Made by a program: the position numbers and the translations under genes. This document shows positions 11,301-23,174 of a stretch of DNA of 64,000 nt, in pieces. The notes beneath the pieces were generated by a model that saw only the letters and a program-made list of their open reading frames with translations, searched no databases and was not told the DNA's origin. This DNA is from Marchantia polymorpha subsp. ruderalis (lineage: Eukaryota; Streptophyta; Marchantiopsida; Marchantiales; Marchantiaceae), in the NCBI GenBank assembly GCA_037833965.1, contig AP031356.1:12670501-12734500 (forward strand). Direction: 5' to 3'. Each line of letters starts with the position of its first letter. The stretch's first letter is position 1.

Positions 11301-14146
11301 TGCATGATGCTCATACCCCCGGCCCGTACAAGGTTGCCATGGCCTTATGAGAATAACATGTGAACAAGTACAGCAAAAGGCGAACCGCAGCTGTGATATA
11401 CGTCCTGCGCCAGCTTCGACCGCTGATCATGGATTTTGTGTGCGATGCAAATAATGTGCTGACTAAAAAGGTGCTGACAGTAAAATACCAGAATGCCAAA
11501 AGCACGATGAGAATGAGGGAGGGAGGGAGGGAGGGAGTCAAGAACAAAGGGGAAGGGACCGAAGGGAAGGGTGGGGTTGGGTTGGATGGAGGTGAGTAGA
11601 GTTGGTCTTAACTGATTCTCTGCTGCAGATTGTAGAATGAACCAGAGCCCCGCTTGACTAGTTCCTCTGGAGACAGGTGGCAAAACCTGGAACCTTGGCT
11701 TCGAGACACTCGGTGCTGCAGATCTAGAACCTCTAAGAATATTCACATTTCCATGTTGCAGCTTCGGTTGCCCAGCTGCGGGCTGCCAGCTTTGTCTTTG
11801 AGATGCCTGCTTTGTACTCAATATCTGCTCGATGTCTTGGTATCTACCTTGCACGGGCAGTCTGTCCGGAAGCATTGGCGACATTCCTGCTCGCTCTCCA
11901 CTGTAAGCTTCCAGTTTTTCGGCTCTGGGGCCAGGTAGAGGTTTGCCCCCGTTCAGGCACCAATTTGCCACCGCCCCCAGGCTCGTTGGCTCAGGCGTGT
12001 TCCACTGAGACTGAGGTCTGTTTTGTATCTTGATCGCGCGCTTGAAGGCGTCCATGTGGTCCAGTGCCTCTTGAGACGCAGCAGCAGCTGCTGCATTCTT
12101 GTCCAGATTGAGCATCCGCGACGACCCGTCCGGCAGCTGAACTTGGGACGGGAACAACATGTTAGGACTCACTCGTTTGAATAAGTTCCCCCACTCGTCC
12201 GAGGCTCTCTGCAATTGCAGATCCACTTGATTGGGATGCCTTTCGACGGCCGCCTGATCGCTTCCTGTTCCTGATCTGGTAACCGAGCTCGTGCTCATGT
12301 CGGAACTCCAGCCTTGAAAATTGTTGGCGAGTGGAATTAACTTCTGGGCAGAGTCAGATGGCGAAAGCCACGCGTGTCCTGCAGCTTGGCGCTGATCCTC
12401 ACTGGACTGCATCAAAGCAGCGAGAGCCGATTGCCGATTGCCCCGCTGAAACTGTTGAGAATGGTCCGTGGCTGAATGCTGAGGCGATTTAAATTGAACG
12501 TCCTCTCCCGATCTCGGTAAAAATGGCACAGCTCGACTGAAAATTCCTGCTTTCGCACCACCCGCACCCCCACCTAGAAGCAGATTCTCAGCCCCCATTG
12601 GATACTTGCCGCCGTGCGGATCTGCAGCTGGATGTCGGGGGTCCAGCGATCCAGCCAGAAGACTTGACATAGTTCCAAGGTTCCTTTCGGATGCATTACC
12701 TGCAAGGTCTCTGGCCAAAGGTCCTGGAGCACCGGGGGCCAAAACGAGCTGAGGGCTCGGAGCAGTCACGAGGTTGCCAAACAGGCACAAGTCCTTCTCG
12801 AGATTATAATTCGGGCCGCCCATTTCTGCAACGCCGGTGGTGGTTCTCGAGAAGCTGGACGCTGGCAGGCTCACGTAAGCGGGCGGTGGGGTGAGGGTCG
12901 AGGCCGAGTCAATATTGGGTTCGAATTTGCGAGGCATTGGACCTCGTTGAGCTTGCCATTGAATTGCGGCGGCCATGTTCGTGTTCTCTGACAAGGATTC
13001 GGCGTCCCGGCTCTCAGAAATTTGGAAGTCCAACGACGGGTTCTTGCGTTTTCCATGAGGCCTGTCGGCATTCGCTTGTTGGAAGGGCGGAGATTCTCGA
13101 CGATGTTCCGCGCCGGGATTCAACCTGTTGGAAGGAGGGGTATTGCGGGATGAGCCTGAGCCTGATGTCGACCCTACGCCTAATTGCAGCCATTGCTCGG
13201 TTTTGTTCGAGCCCCAAGCCGGAGCTGCTGCTGCTGACGACTGCTGTTCACTCGATGCAAGAGACCGAAAACTCGCCGGTTCCAGCTTCGCCACGCCCTC
13301 GGTCCCGGGCTGGTTCATGCTCTCCATGTGTCCACCATAGCTAAGACTAATGTGGTCATCCTTGCGGGCGGGGGCCGCCTGCTGCTGCTGCTGCTGCTGC
13401 TGGCGACTCTGATGAGCTTGAGCTGGAGACGCCAAGGTGTCGCTGAACGGTATTCTGACCTCCCCATGCCCTTCGGGCTGATCCAAAAAACTGTGTAGAA
13501 CTCTTAAGCTCGACCCCGATCGAGGCTCTCGGGTTGATCCCTTGGACACGGACTCGGCTGCGCTCTCGAACTTGGACGAACCATCATTATTGCTCGATCT
13601 CGAGCTTTCTTCTGCCATAAGAGTTTCAGCTGTCAAATCGGATTCTCCGCACGCTTCTGGTGTTATGACTACCCTTGACGTTGAGCCCGACCTAGGCGAA
13701 CTTCCGCGCGTCCTAACCTGACATTCGTCCTCGCTTTGATCTTGCACCTTAACGTGAACCTGCATGAGCATGAGATCGCCAGCTTCAGGCGGTTTTCTCC
13801 TCTTATTTTCCCTGAAGAAACTGAGTTTACTCGACAGTTCATGATCGTTCTCAGCTTCCACCTCATCCACTCTACTTGAAGTCATATCCTCATATTTCCG
13901 TTTTGTAATCCAGGGAGCCAAATGGACTTCGCTTCGAGACCGATTGGCACCCGTCAGGGATTCATCCGTCCCGAAAATGTCTCTGAACCCACCACCACCA
14001 CCACCACCAGCTGCTGCTGCTGCTACTGCTGCTGGTCCCGCACCAGCGTCTACAAATCTAGCCTGAGTTGCCCGCGCTACATGTCTCTCGGGAACACCAT
14101 TCGTTCTACAAGCCGGCGTGATGATGTTGTGCACCGCGTGCTTCAT
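8351..14146 (-). CDS. LAX2-like: LAX PANICLE2-like nuclear protein with C-terminal RAWUL-type ubiquitin-fold domain
   Basis: Four exons join cleanly: 14146-11613, 9871-9821, 9523-9451 and 8614-8351. Together they give 2,922 nt, or 973 residues plus a stop. All introns are GT-AG and the phases agree. The C-terminal domain spans the last three introns. It reads GLWFILQ near residue 836, then LPQITKAYLRIK, DGKMPVSAVKKYLATKLGL, and VEITCRGQP followed by LQHVRDVIW. This matches the C-terminal domain of plant LAX2/barren stalk2-type proteins, and more distantly the RAWUL domain of DRIP and Polycomb RING ligases. No RING is visible, which fits LAX2 rather than DRIP. The N-terminal 830 residues are low-complexity: Ala/Gly runs at about 38-53, basic KRRK near 115 (possible nuclear signal), Q8 at 249-256, and WLQLGVG at 319, an EAR-like hydrophobic motif. 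An in-frame stop lies 9 nt upstream of the ATG, supporting that start unless a splice acceptor lies inside the exon. Known family members regulate axillary meristems and act in the nucleus. The role here is inferred. Confidence 0.83.
8615..9450 (-). other. Intron 3 of the LAX2-like gene
   Basis: This 836-bp intron has donor GTATAT at 9450 and acceptor CTTTAG ending at 8615, in phase 0. Nothing else is recognised inside it. Confidence 0.75.
9872..11612 (-). other. Intron 1 of the LAX2-like gene
   Basis: This 1,741-bp intron has donor GTTAAG at 11612 and acceptor TTTTGCAG ending at 9872. It splits codon Gln845 in phase 2. The exon-1 frame stays open past the donor to 11345. Overlapping short frames at 10.25-11.3 kb have no domains. 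The part near 10.86-11.25 kb is GC-rich with C and G runs. Confidence 0.75.
13379..13402 (-). repeat. (CAG)8 coding microsatellite, polyglutamine
   Basis: Eight CTG units on plus read as eight CAG codons on minus, giving Q8 at residues 249-256 of the LAX2-like protein. A pure codon array of this kind is prone to length change between individuals. Confidence 0.9.
13988..14036 (-). repeat. Coding trinucleotide run, Ala/Gly-rich
   Basis: A run of cca/cac units followed by gct units on plus encodes Ala and Gly stretches at about residues 38-53 of the LAX2-like protein. This is typical of a disordered N-terminal region. Confidence 0.85.
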
Positions 14147-15988
14147 GTCCTCGGTCGAAAATCAGCCTGCAGCATGCCAATTCCCACGTAATGTCCGTCA
14201 CTAGAATTCGCACGCAAGAAATCGACCCGACCCCTCGACCCCTCGACCGTCCTAATGAAACATCCGCACCCGCACCAGCTCGACGGCGGGCGTCCAATTG
14301 TTCTCGTGGCATTCCGAGAGCAGGCCCGTGGCCACGGAGCTGGCGCTCACCACCACCAGTCATGCAACTTCCGCTGTCGGTACGTCATGGCACACAGGGA
14401 TCGCCCCTCTCATTTCCGCCCCCAGCGAGCGCTCCCCGAGTTTTCGAACCCCAGACAGGCATTCGACAATTACCATCCGCGATCGCCCGCCCGCCCGCAC
14501 ACAGAATAAGCGTGGATGGCCGTCCGGGCACCGCATGCATGCAATGGTGCCTCTGGGATCCGCAGCCTCGTCTGCAGCCCCGGTTTGGTATTCCGATTGT
14601 CGTACATTTCTGAGCCGGGGCGCTCACACTCTCATGTACTCGGGGCGTGGGGGCTCTATATTAAGGCAGGCTGTGAATTCTGGTCGGCGCACGACGAGAT
14701 GGATCCCTCTGGGAAGCCCTCTTCGGCAGATTCTCGTCATGCAGGTGCGAGGGAGAAGGTGCTCATCTATGTTTCAAGGGCTGTAAGGCAATAAATGTCA
14801 GTGGGGGATACTTGGCAGCCCCACGTCGAGTACCTATGCACGACGGGTGCCAATGCATTTTTGTGCTGCGTCTTCGTACACGATGTGATGTGAATGCATA
14901 ATTCTTCAAAGAGCAGGTTCCATGTCGAGGAGTTCGGAGCTGATTCTGTTTGAACAGCGTCCGAGGAAGCGATGGATGGGAGGGAATTCAGTGAGTTATT
15001 TTCGCACAGGCTCCAGGCTCCAGGCGACAATTGGTGGCAGAAGGGCGAGGGTTGTAGGTCCGTGAGGATTGCAGGCAAAGAAGTTTCAGTATGAGGCGTC
15101 GAGGCGTGGACTGATGACTAAAGCACGGGATTTTCAGCCGCTAGGAATTTATACAAATTGCAACGGATGATCAAATTCCAGCGCACGAGACTCGCAAAAT
15201 CTACGACGAAGCAAATCGATACCATAAACGTGTACAGAGGGGAGATGTCTATGAACAAGGGACATTCTGGAATATGATGAAGCATAATAACGGGAAGATG
15301 AAGACAGAGGAACAAGGGGGAGAAGATGCAGCATATTCACACCTCGAGGTCATCGTTTGCCTCGCACCAACAAAGAGAGCCAGCTGATTCCGCCACACCT
15401 TGCTGCAGGAGAGTAGCTGCTACAGCCGCGCAATTATGCTTTCTCCTAGACCTCCGAATCTACACCCTCGCTCCCATCCATCGTTGGGTTTTCGATCATG
15501 GCGCTTGTCCGACTGTCCTGCTATGTATCAGTCACTGCAAATTGTAGTCCGTGCACATCTGCTCCTGGTAATTTCTAGCGTCCCCCGTACAGAATTTCAT
15601 TTGCTTACTTGCTCGCCCGGTCGAAGCCAAGGAGGCGGGGCAGAAGCTCGAGCAAGATGAGTCAGAGATATACTGGAAGAAAGGGCGAGAGAGGCATGGA
15701 GCGTGGGAGCGAGCGAGGGACGACGGAGAGGACAACGAAATGGAACCCAACGCGGAATTGCTGCAGCTGCTGCTGCTGCTGCCGCCTCCTTCTGGTGTAA
15801 AAACTTCTAACTTTTGCGTTGGGATTCTTCTTCTTTGCTTTGGTGATCGATGTTTCCTCGCGTTCTCCCTCTCTCGCTAGACACCGCGGTCGTCATCACC
15901 ACGAGTCAGTCGGCCTCTCTTTCTTTTTCTGTACAGAAGAGGAGGGCCCGGGGAAGTAGAGAAGATAGATGAGAGGAGAGAGAGGAGC

Positions 15989-16087
15989 AAGGGAAGGGAA
16001 GGGAAGGGAGGGGAGGGGAGGGGAGGGGATGGGAGGGGAAGGGGGAAGGGGGAAGGGAAGCCAGGCAAGGCAAGGCAAGGCAAGGCA
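15989..16087 (+). repeat. Homopurine (GGGAA/GGGGA)n tract followed by (GGCAA)n
   Basis: From 15989 to 16060 the plus strand is almost pure purine, with one T at 16030. It consists of gggaa and ggggag units with many GGG runs, so it could form a G-quadruplex or triplex. It is followed directly by aggcaaggcaagg-type units to 16087. Confidence 0.85.
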
Positions 16088-16396
16088 GGAGGAGGAAGCA
16101 GCAGAAGGGGACGAGAGGGGGATGTCGAGGAAGCGTGCGCGTGGGTGGCACGCTGGCGTCGTGGAGGCTGCCTGCGCTACGTCGTGCGGCTATTACCGCG
16201 GAGCCACGACGCCTGCTCAACGTGGGATTAACCCCATGCTCTCGCGGGCACTGCTCACTCAACTTTAAAAACCTGCTGCCCAGGATGGATGGCCACTTGC
16301 CGCCGCCGAGAGGAACATGGCACCGATGTAGGGCTCGGGCAATTCTCCCATTTTAGCGGTGCTGCTGTTGCCTTCCATACAGTTCTGATGCCCATC

Positions 16397-16434
16397 GAGA
16401 GAGAGAGAGAGAGAGAGATAGAAAGAGAGAGAGG
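16397..16434 (+). repeat. (GA)n microsatellite
   Basis: A pure GA dinucleotide run from 16397 to 16418 continues in interrupted form to 16434. GA repeats of this type are common in plant leaders and bind GAGA-type factors. The location upstream of the LAX2-like gene fits that pattern. Confidence 0.9.
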
Positions 16435-17060
16435 GACACACCGATTTTTCGCTTCGTACGTGTAACGTGGAGTGGGTACAAGAAGAGGGGGCGTAGAGGG
16501 CTGTTATATTTTATGGGTTGATTGCATGTGTTAGAGGGGCGTCTTTTTTGTTTTAGGCGTCTTTTTGGCTCCCTCGCGGCCTCCTCCGGCTGTGCACCGT
16601 CCCACGGCTGGCAAGGCAAGGCAAGGCCACCGTACATACGGCGACGCGAGAAGAATCTACGGACGTCGCCGGTCGTTGCGTGCCTGGCTGCCGAGAGAAC
16701 CGCAGTCCCCAACCGCGCTCGGGTCTCGACGGAGACTTGGGAGGAATTTCTCAAGGTCAGACTAGAATAGAAAAGAATAGAATGGAATGGAATAGCAGCA
16801 CCACGCCTCGCCCTCGTCGTCGTCGATGTCGTCGTCGTACTCTGACCCCATGCCCCCCGGCCAGGTCTCTACTACTACTACCCCTTCTACTACCACTTCC
16901 ACTACCACTCTGATCCAGTAGTCTAGACAGACTAGTGCTACTGCTACTGCCGCTAGCAGTGCTAAGAGTAGCTAGCCCTCGTAGCGTCGAGCAGTACAGT
17001 GGACACTAGAGCTGATGAGAGCAGAAAGAGAGGGAGAGAGAGGGAGTGGGGGCGAGGTTT

Positions 17061-17095
17061 GAGAGAGAGAGAGAGAGAGATGATGATGATGATGA
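17061..17095 (+). repeat. (GA)10 followed by (TGA)5
   Basis: Twenty bases of GA dinucleotide are followed directly by a TGA trinucleotide run ending in gatga. Confidence 0.9.
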
Positions 17096-17107
17096 CAAAG
17101 TCTATCA

Positions 17108-17160
17108 TGCCTGATTGACAGGCATGCCAAACTTTGCCTGGCCTGATTGACGAGCCAGGC
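17108..17160. repeat. Two adjacent small stem-loops
   Basis: The first stem-loop is atgcctg-attga-caggcat, near 17108-17126. The second is gcctggc and gccaggc flanking a loop that contains ctgattgac, ending near 17160. Both loops carry the string TGATTGA. The stems are short (7 bp), so biological meaning is uncertain. Confidence 0.5.
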
Positions 17161-17909
17161 GATGCTGCTGCTGCGACAGCGGCAGTGGCAACAGGATTTA
17201 TCCTCTTCTCACCGTCCCATGGATGATCGCGTAATTCTGTGTGTGCATATTTCGCGGCCCTGTTGGGATTGGTACGTGGGGATTTTCCGCACAGATTATT
17301 CCCCGTGCCGTTCTTTGGAGGAAAATCCTTGCGAGCCCGACCGACCGACCCGGGTCCCACTGATATCTCACCTCTTGCACGATCCGAGAGGACCATGGCC
17401 AGGACGAGGAAAGAGGTCGTCTTGACGGATGTAGGTGGTGGTCATGTTGTTGTTGTACGTTATATATCCTTTTCGATCGTTCCCTCCCATTCCTTCCATA
17501 TGGGAAGCATAAAGTTGCGGTAGAGTATGGAATGGGTAACTTGAGTGATCCTGGTGCTAGAATTCGTCATCCCCATATTATTCCTTTGCCCTCAGGTGAG
17601 GCGGGTCGGGTCGGGTCGCAGTGCAGTGCAGTCGGAGTCGAGAGCGACGGAAAGGTGGCATTCCACTCCATCTATTTATGGACACTACTTTGTAGAGTGG
17701 TTTAACAAAAAATGGGGGGCCTGGCTCGGAGAACCTGCAGGGGCCTGCGTGGGCCCGCCCAGCTTCGAGGGTAGGCAGAAGGCGACCCAACAGTTGGTCC
17801 TCTGATTGAAAGTTTACCGATCATGATCGCAGGAAGAGAAAGGAGATTCAGATGTACTTCCTCAATCCAGAACAGAGCTGCCTTTTTCTCTCTGTATGTG
17901 TGTGTATGT

Positions 17910-17927
17910 GAGAGAGAGAGAGAGAGA
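17910..17927 (+). repeat. (GA)n microsatellite
   Basis: A GA dinucleotide run follows a short GT-rich stretch (tgtgtgtatgtg). Confidence 0.85.
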
Positions 17928-20805
17928 CGCAGACAGCAGCAGGAGGAAGAAAAGACGATTGTACCGGAAGTAGATAGAGTAGGCACGACAACTCACCGGA
18001 AGGTCCACTCTGTGCAGAAGATTGGCGGGAGGCCAATGTTCGTATGACTTGAGGGAAATTGAACAGAAAGGTGGCGCCAGGCAAGGCAAGACAAGGCCAG
18101 GCCAATCAGCCACGGAGAGGAGGAGGCCAGAAGTCTTTTCAGGAAAAAGGCCACAGCCGCAGAGTTGCCATGCATCCCTTCAGTGTACGTCACGGTCAAG
18201 TCAAAATAAGCATTAGCGACGTAGATTTTTGGCTTAAAAGATAAGGCGGGCTGTTAATGTGAGGAAAATGTGTGAAACTGTTTGGTGAGGTGCCAACAAA
18301 CCACTGAAGTGGTGTCAATTGGGCCAATGGCTAAAGTCGATGCGATAGATGCCGTGCATGGCACATTTGTATGTGTTGTTGTTCTTGCTGCAGACCTCTT
18401 CACTCGCAAAAGCAAAAAGATGCCCCCTTCCAACCACATCCCCACTTGTACAATGGCACAGCTACTTGTACTGGTGCAACACGCAGCAGCACACCAGCAC
18501 CGCTGCAATGCGCTGACATGCCATTCCATGCCATGCCCCGCCCCATACCTGCCTCCTTCCGTCCGCCCACAAACGAGACTTCTTCCCCCAGCCTCCGGAG
18601 TCCCGAACAAGCCAAGCGATGCGTTCGAAGAATGAGGAATTTTACGACACACCGACTCGCGCCTGGAATATCATCCAACCCCGGAGCCATGTCAAATGCG
18701 CGATGCGCGAGTGGTTCCCCCAAAATTCTCTCTGCTCTTTTCTGATCCTCTGGTCTGAGCCGAGGATCAGCCGAGCTGCTCTCATCTGATCTCACAGCAG
18801 GCCCAGACTTTTGGCTCAGAGTCGCACGGGATAAATCAATGATTAAAACATGCACATGCGCTTCATGAGTCCGTTAAGGACTCATTAAGGGCGAGGGGCT
18901 GCGAGGTGCGCCTGCCACGCGTCGCCGTGGCCGTCAGGGATCTGGCCAGAGGTTCGGTGCCTTCGGTCCGCTTGTGGGCGGGGCCCAAGTCAAGTCAGGA
19001 TGGGCTGCCGGCTCGTCCCAAATCTTGTGCCGGAGAGAAGCAGCGGAGTCACCGACCCCATTAAATTAACCAAATGTGCGGCCCACGAGCTTAAGGAAAT
19101 TGGCATCGGAGAAGGAAGAAGAAGGAAGGAGGAGGAGGAGGAGGAAGCTCATGAGATGGCAGTGGCCGACCAATACAAAACTCAGATTGCATCGCCATCG
19201 CATCGTCCCCTATCAGCTCTATCTCGACTCGGCCTCGCTTTGCGTTGCCGAAAAGCATTCACATGCACGCTATGGTAGCCCTCCGGCACAGAAAAGAGAT
19301 TCAGATGCTCGCGGATGAGAGAATCGAGCCCGCCCCGGGGCAGCTGGAGAACTTTCATCGGTCGGTACATTTTACTATTTGCAGCCCATACGGTGAGAGG
19401 TCGTTAGACTCCTGGCCTTGGTGGGAAAATCCGAAGCCCAGGTGCAGGAGCAGGACCGAGACCGGCCGCTGCTGCTGCTGCAGAGGAGAAAATTTGAGCA
19501 GATGCAGTGAGAGCATTTTCTCCCCCCCTCCATGAAAAGACTATGACGCGTGTGTCCGTATCCGACAAGTGTAGAGGAACGGGCGAGACTCGGGCCTTCT
19601 GATTGGCGTCGGCTGAATGAAGCAGCGACGGAGCGAACAGTATTAGGCAACAATGGGCTAGAAATGGCAACTGCTGCACATCATGGCAAGAGTCGGGTTC
19701 GGGCGAGAAAAGAACCCCAGCAAAAGGTATCTGAAAGAGAATGCTGCGGAGGTTCCTGCGACGACGGTGCATGGTGGGGCCTGCCAAGATAGGCCGTGGC
19801 ACCTCGGTAATTTTGCTTCCCCCTCGCATTGGTACGAGTCACTTCGTCTTAACGATACATCATTGAAGACGTCATTGATGGATCGTAACCTCCTCCCACT
19901 CTGCCCTGGCTGAGGAGAAAAGCTCTTCCGCTCCAAAAAAAAAAGGCCTTCCAGCCCTTCCCTCCGCCGGTCTCATACGATCGGGCCATCTCAGGCCGAA
20001 CGAGCTTAAAACAGGCTAATATGTTTAGGATCTGGGCCTCAGGATAATGGAAGCATTTGTGAACATAATCGACAAATTAGCGCCCAGACCTGGCAATAAA
20101 TTCGAGTAATTAGAGGCGGTCTCAGCGATTTGTCTGTCGCGCAGGGCGGACGGAAACCTTTCACCGCAGGCGGCCGTGCGCCTGCGGGCCCTGTGCCATG
20201 CTACATGGCACAGACCGACCTGCGAGGGCGGGCAGGGCAGAGCGGGGCAGCGCCAATAAATTCACCTTACGTGCGTGTCGGGCACGTACGATTAAATGTT
20301 TTGACGGGACCACGTGAAGGTGAAACAATGCGTCTCGCGGGCCTCGGAGTAAAAAGGAGGAGGAGGAAGGAAGGAGCGCTTTTGGATGTGTGGTGCGATG
20401 GTGCGATGCGGGGAGGCCTGTAACAGAAGAGAACAGGCGAGCAAATTAATCAGCAGCAGCAGGGGGCAGGGGCATGTCGAGAGGATATGGTGTGTGTTAG
20501 TATGGGGACGTATTATAAAGGCTAGCGCCAACTGGCAAACGTGCACGTAGATGCCCTGGCCGCGATCGCCCAGACAACATACATAATATGATATGAATAG
20601 AAGCGTGCCTGCGATGCCTGCGTGCGTATTCTATCTAGCCAGTTCACGGGCAACCGTGGACAGACAAACAGCCGCAGCACAGCTCGGCACATACACAGCA
20701 GACAGTGAACTCTCGAGAATACAGCCTGCCATGCACTGAAACTACCGTATCCCGGACCGCAGCGGAGCAGCACGATCTCCTGCCTCTGCTCTCCTCTGCT
20801 CGCCT

Positions 20806-21106
20806 CTCCCCTCCCCTCCCCTCTCCTCTCCTCTCCTCTTCACTTTCCTTCACACTTTTCCTGCATTGTCTCCGTCCCCCCACATTTACTGGTCTCGAGC
20901 CTCCTTCCTGCCCATGCCTGCAGTCGATTGGATCATGGCACCGAGTGATGGTGAAAGTACACGACACAACCACGAGCCACCCTTCCCTTCCCTTCCCTTC
21001 CCTTCCCTTCTCTCAACGGTCCCTTCCTTGCCCTGCCTAGCTTGGCCCTGCCCTGCCCTGCCTGCCTTGCCTTCCATGCCTTGCCTTGCCTTCCCTCCCT
21101 CCTCCT
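20806..21106 (+). repeat. Polypyrimidine (CCCTT/CTCCC)n and (TTGCC)n cluster
   Basis: ctccc and ctcct units run from about 20806 to 20841. cccttc units run at 20981-21014. Interrupted ccttgccctgcc-type units extend to about 21090. The motifs are the reverse complement of the GGGAA and GGCAA units at 15989-16087. Confidence 0.8.
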
Positions 21107-23149
21107 CTCGTTCTCCTCTCCACGAGCATATTTGGGAAGGCTCAAAGTTCCAACTAAACCGCCGGCCATGTAGTGGGCGCACCTCTGTTCCCGCATGCTG
21201 TTGCTGTTGCTCCATGACCGTCGACACAACCTTTTTATTTCTGCACACGTAGTTCTATCTGAAACCACGTTCATATTTCGAGCTCGGCCGCAGAGGTCTT
21301 CTTAACCTCACCCGCTCACTCGTTCGTTCGTTCGTTGTGATTGAGCTGGAGGGCGGGCAGCCACATCCAGGGGTGTATTGCTTGCTCTCCTTCCATGCCA
21401 TGTACTGTACAGCACTATGAGAGGCTTTTGCCTCTCCTATGCTCTTGTTCTTATGCCCTGCATCTGCTTATTCAATGGGGCGAGGCGACTGTGCAGAAGC
21501 ACACGTGCTTTACACTTAAATAAAAAGATTACATTCCCTCTCTTGATCACAGATCCAGCGCCCTCAATTTCTCACGCCTCCCTCTTTATATTGCATGCAG
21601 TTGCGCGCTCTCACTCGGCAAATTTTCTATCATTTCTTACGTCCTGATGAAGTTTGGATTCTATCGCGAGTCCCATCCCATCATTCATGGCATCAACTTG
21701 GGCCTCCTACGACCCTACACCCGACATTTGTGGGGTGAGGCAAATGGTCGGACGGGGGCTGCCAAGGGTTTAAATACTCTAAGAACTAGGATATCATGAA
21801 GGATTAACGGACCTCAAGGGCGAGAAGTGGCTGCCGTGCTTCATCGCAGGCAAGTTGGTGTCAAGCATGGGTGCGAATCATTCGTATCTCATAACAAACG
21901 GCAGTATAAAACAGATTGCCATTTTATGACAGAATCAACATTTGACAGAAATCATATGGGTCTCAGAAAATCCTAACTTCCTTATCCTCAGAATTCTTCT
22001 CTTTATTCGGACTGCCGAGACGGAAGATGCATGAGCGAGGGAGAGAGCAAACAAAAGCTCGGTTGATGGCCTTGGCGAGGGGCACTGCGCAAGGGTTGGC
22101 TTATGTGCACCGACTACAGTAATTACCCCAGCGCATCATCCAAGGGTGCAAGTACCATCGGAGCCATGATGCTGACGTCTGGACGAGATTCGCTGGTTAA
22201 TGTGGGGCTTTCGGCCGAAGCTCTGATATGCGAGCGCTCATCACCTTGTGATCATCGGGCCCCTATTCGGCCAAATCTGAGAGCAGATCTAGCGATCGCC
22301 TCGAGAGAGAACTGCGGAGCTCAGACTCGATCGCAACACTCTAAACCTAGCTTTCGCCCTCGGCGTGAGGCAACAACAACCCCTCGTCCGTTACAGTACC
22401 TAACTGCAGGCAGCAGCATGGTGTGGGCGCAACGAGAATTGCCCTCCAAGATTCTGTGGTAGTCGCGTCTAGCATCGCCAGTGCCTGCATGACTGTCCAG
22501 ATCCATCGATCCATCCGTCTGACGCGAACGTAATGCCGTGTTGGTTACTCCTCGCTGTCCTCATCCACCAGGTTCGGGTCTGGAAATCCGGATCGAGGCA
22601 TTGATGGACAAGGAAACGACCGATCATGCAAGGCCCGGTCAGTGGCCGAACCAGAGTAAGCCCCCGGGCACTGGGGAAGGATTAGGAGTTTGGTAAACCT
22701 AGGGGGAACCATTGAAGTCCTGTCTGAGAAATGGGGACACCCGGAAAGGATCTGAGCTCGGGCGTGGTATTAATGCCGCTTAGTGCCCTGAGGCCCTGAG
22801 TGCTCGTAATAGCCTAGAGTCATGAGCGAGAACCGCAATCAGACTCTCCGAACATTGTCTCTATTCTGCTCCGGACTCGGTCCGGCCGGAGCCGAGGTTA
22901 TGGCGGACGACGAAAAGTAAATACTCGCCCTTTTGATACGGTATCTACGCCGGACAGGACATGCAGCAGTGTACCTGCCGTAATCGTCCACTCTTCGCTG
23001 TACTGTAACATCAGACCATGAGTATTGTACGAGTCTTCTTCTCGTTCTTCTGATGATAGGTTGTTGTTGTTGTTGCTGCTCCTGCTGCTGCTGCTGCTCT
23101 TCATCATTCGTGAAGTCATCAAGTAGCGCCTTGAGATGAAGTGATGTCG

Positions 23150-23174
23150 AGAGAGAGAGAGAGAGAGAGAGAGA
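23150..23174 (+). repeat. (GA)12 microsatellite
   Basis: A pure GA run of about 25 bases. A run of CTG/TTG units (23060-23097) lies about 55 bp before it. Confidence 0.9.
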
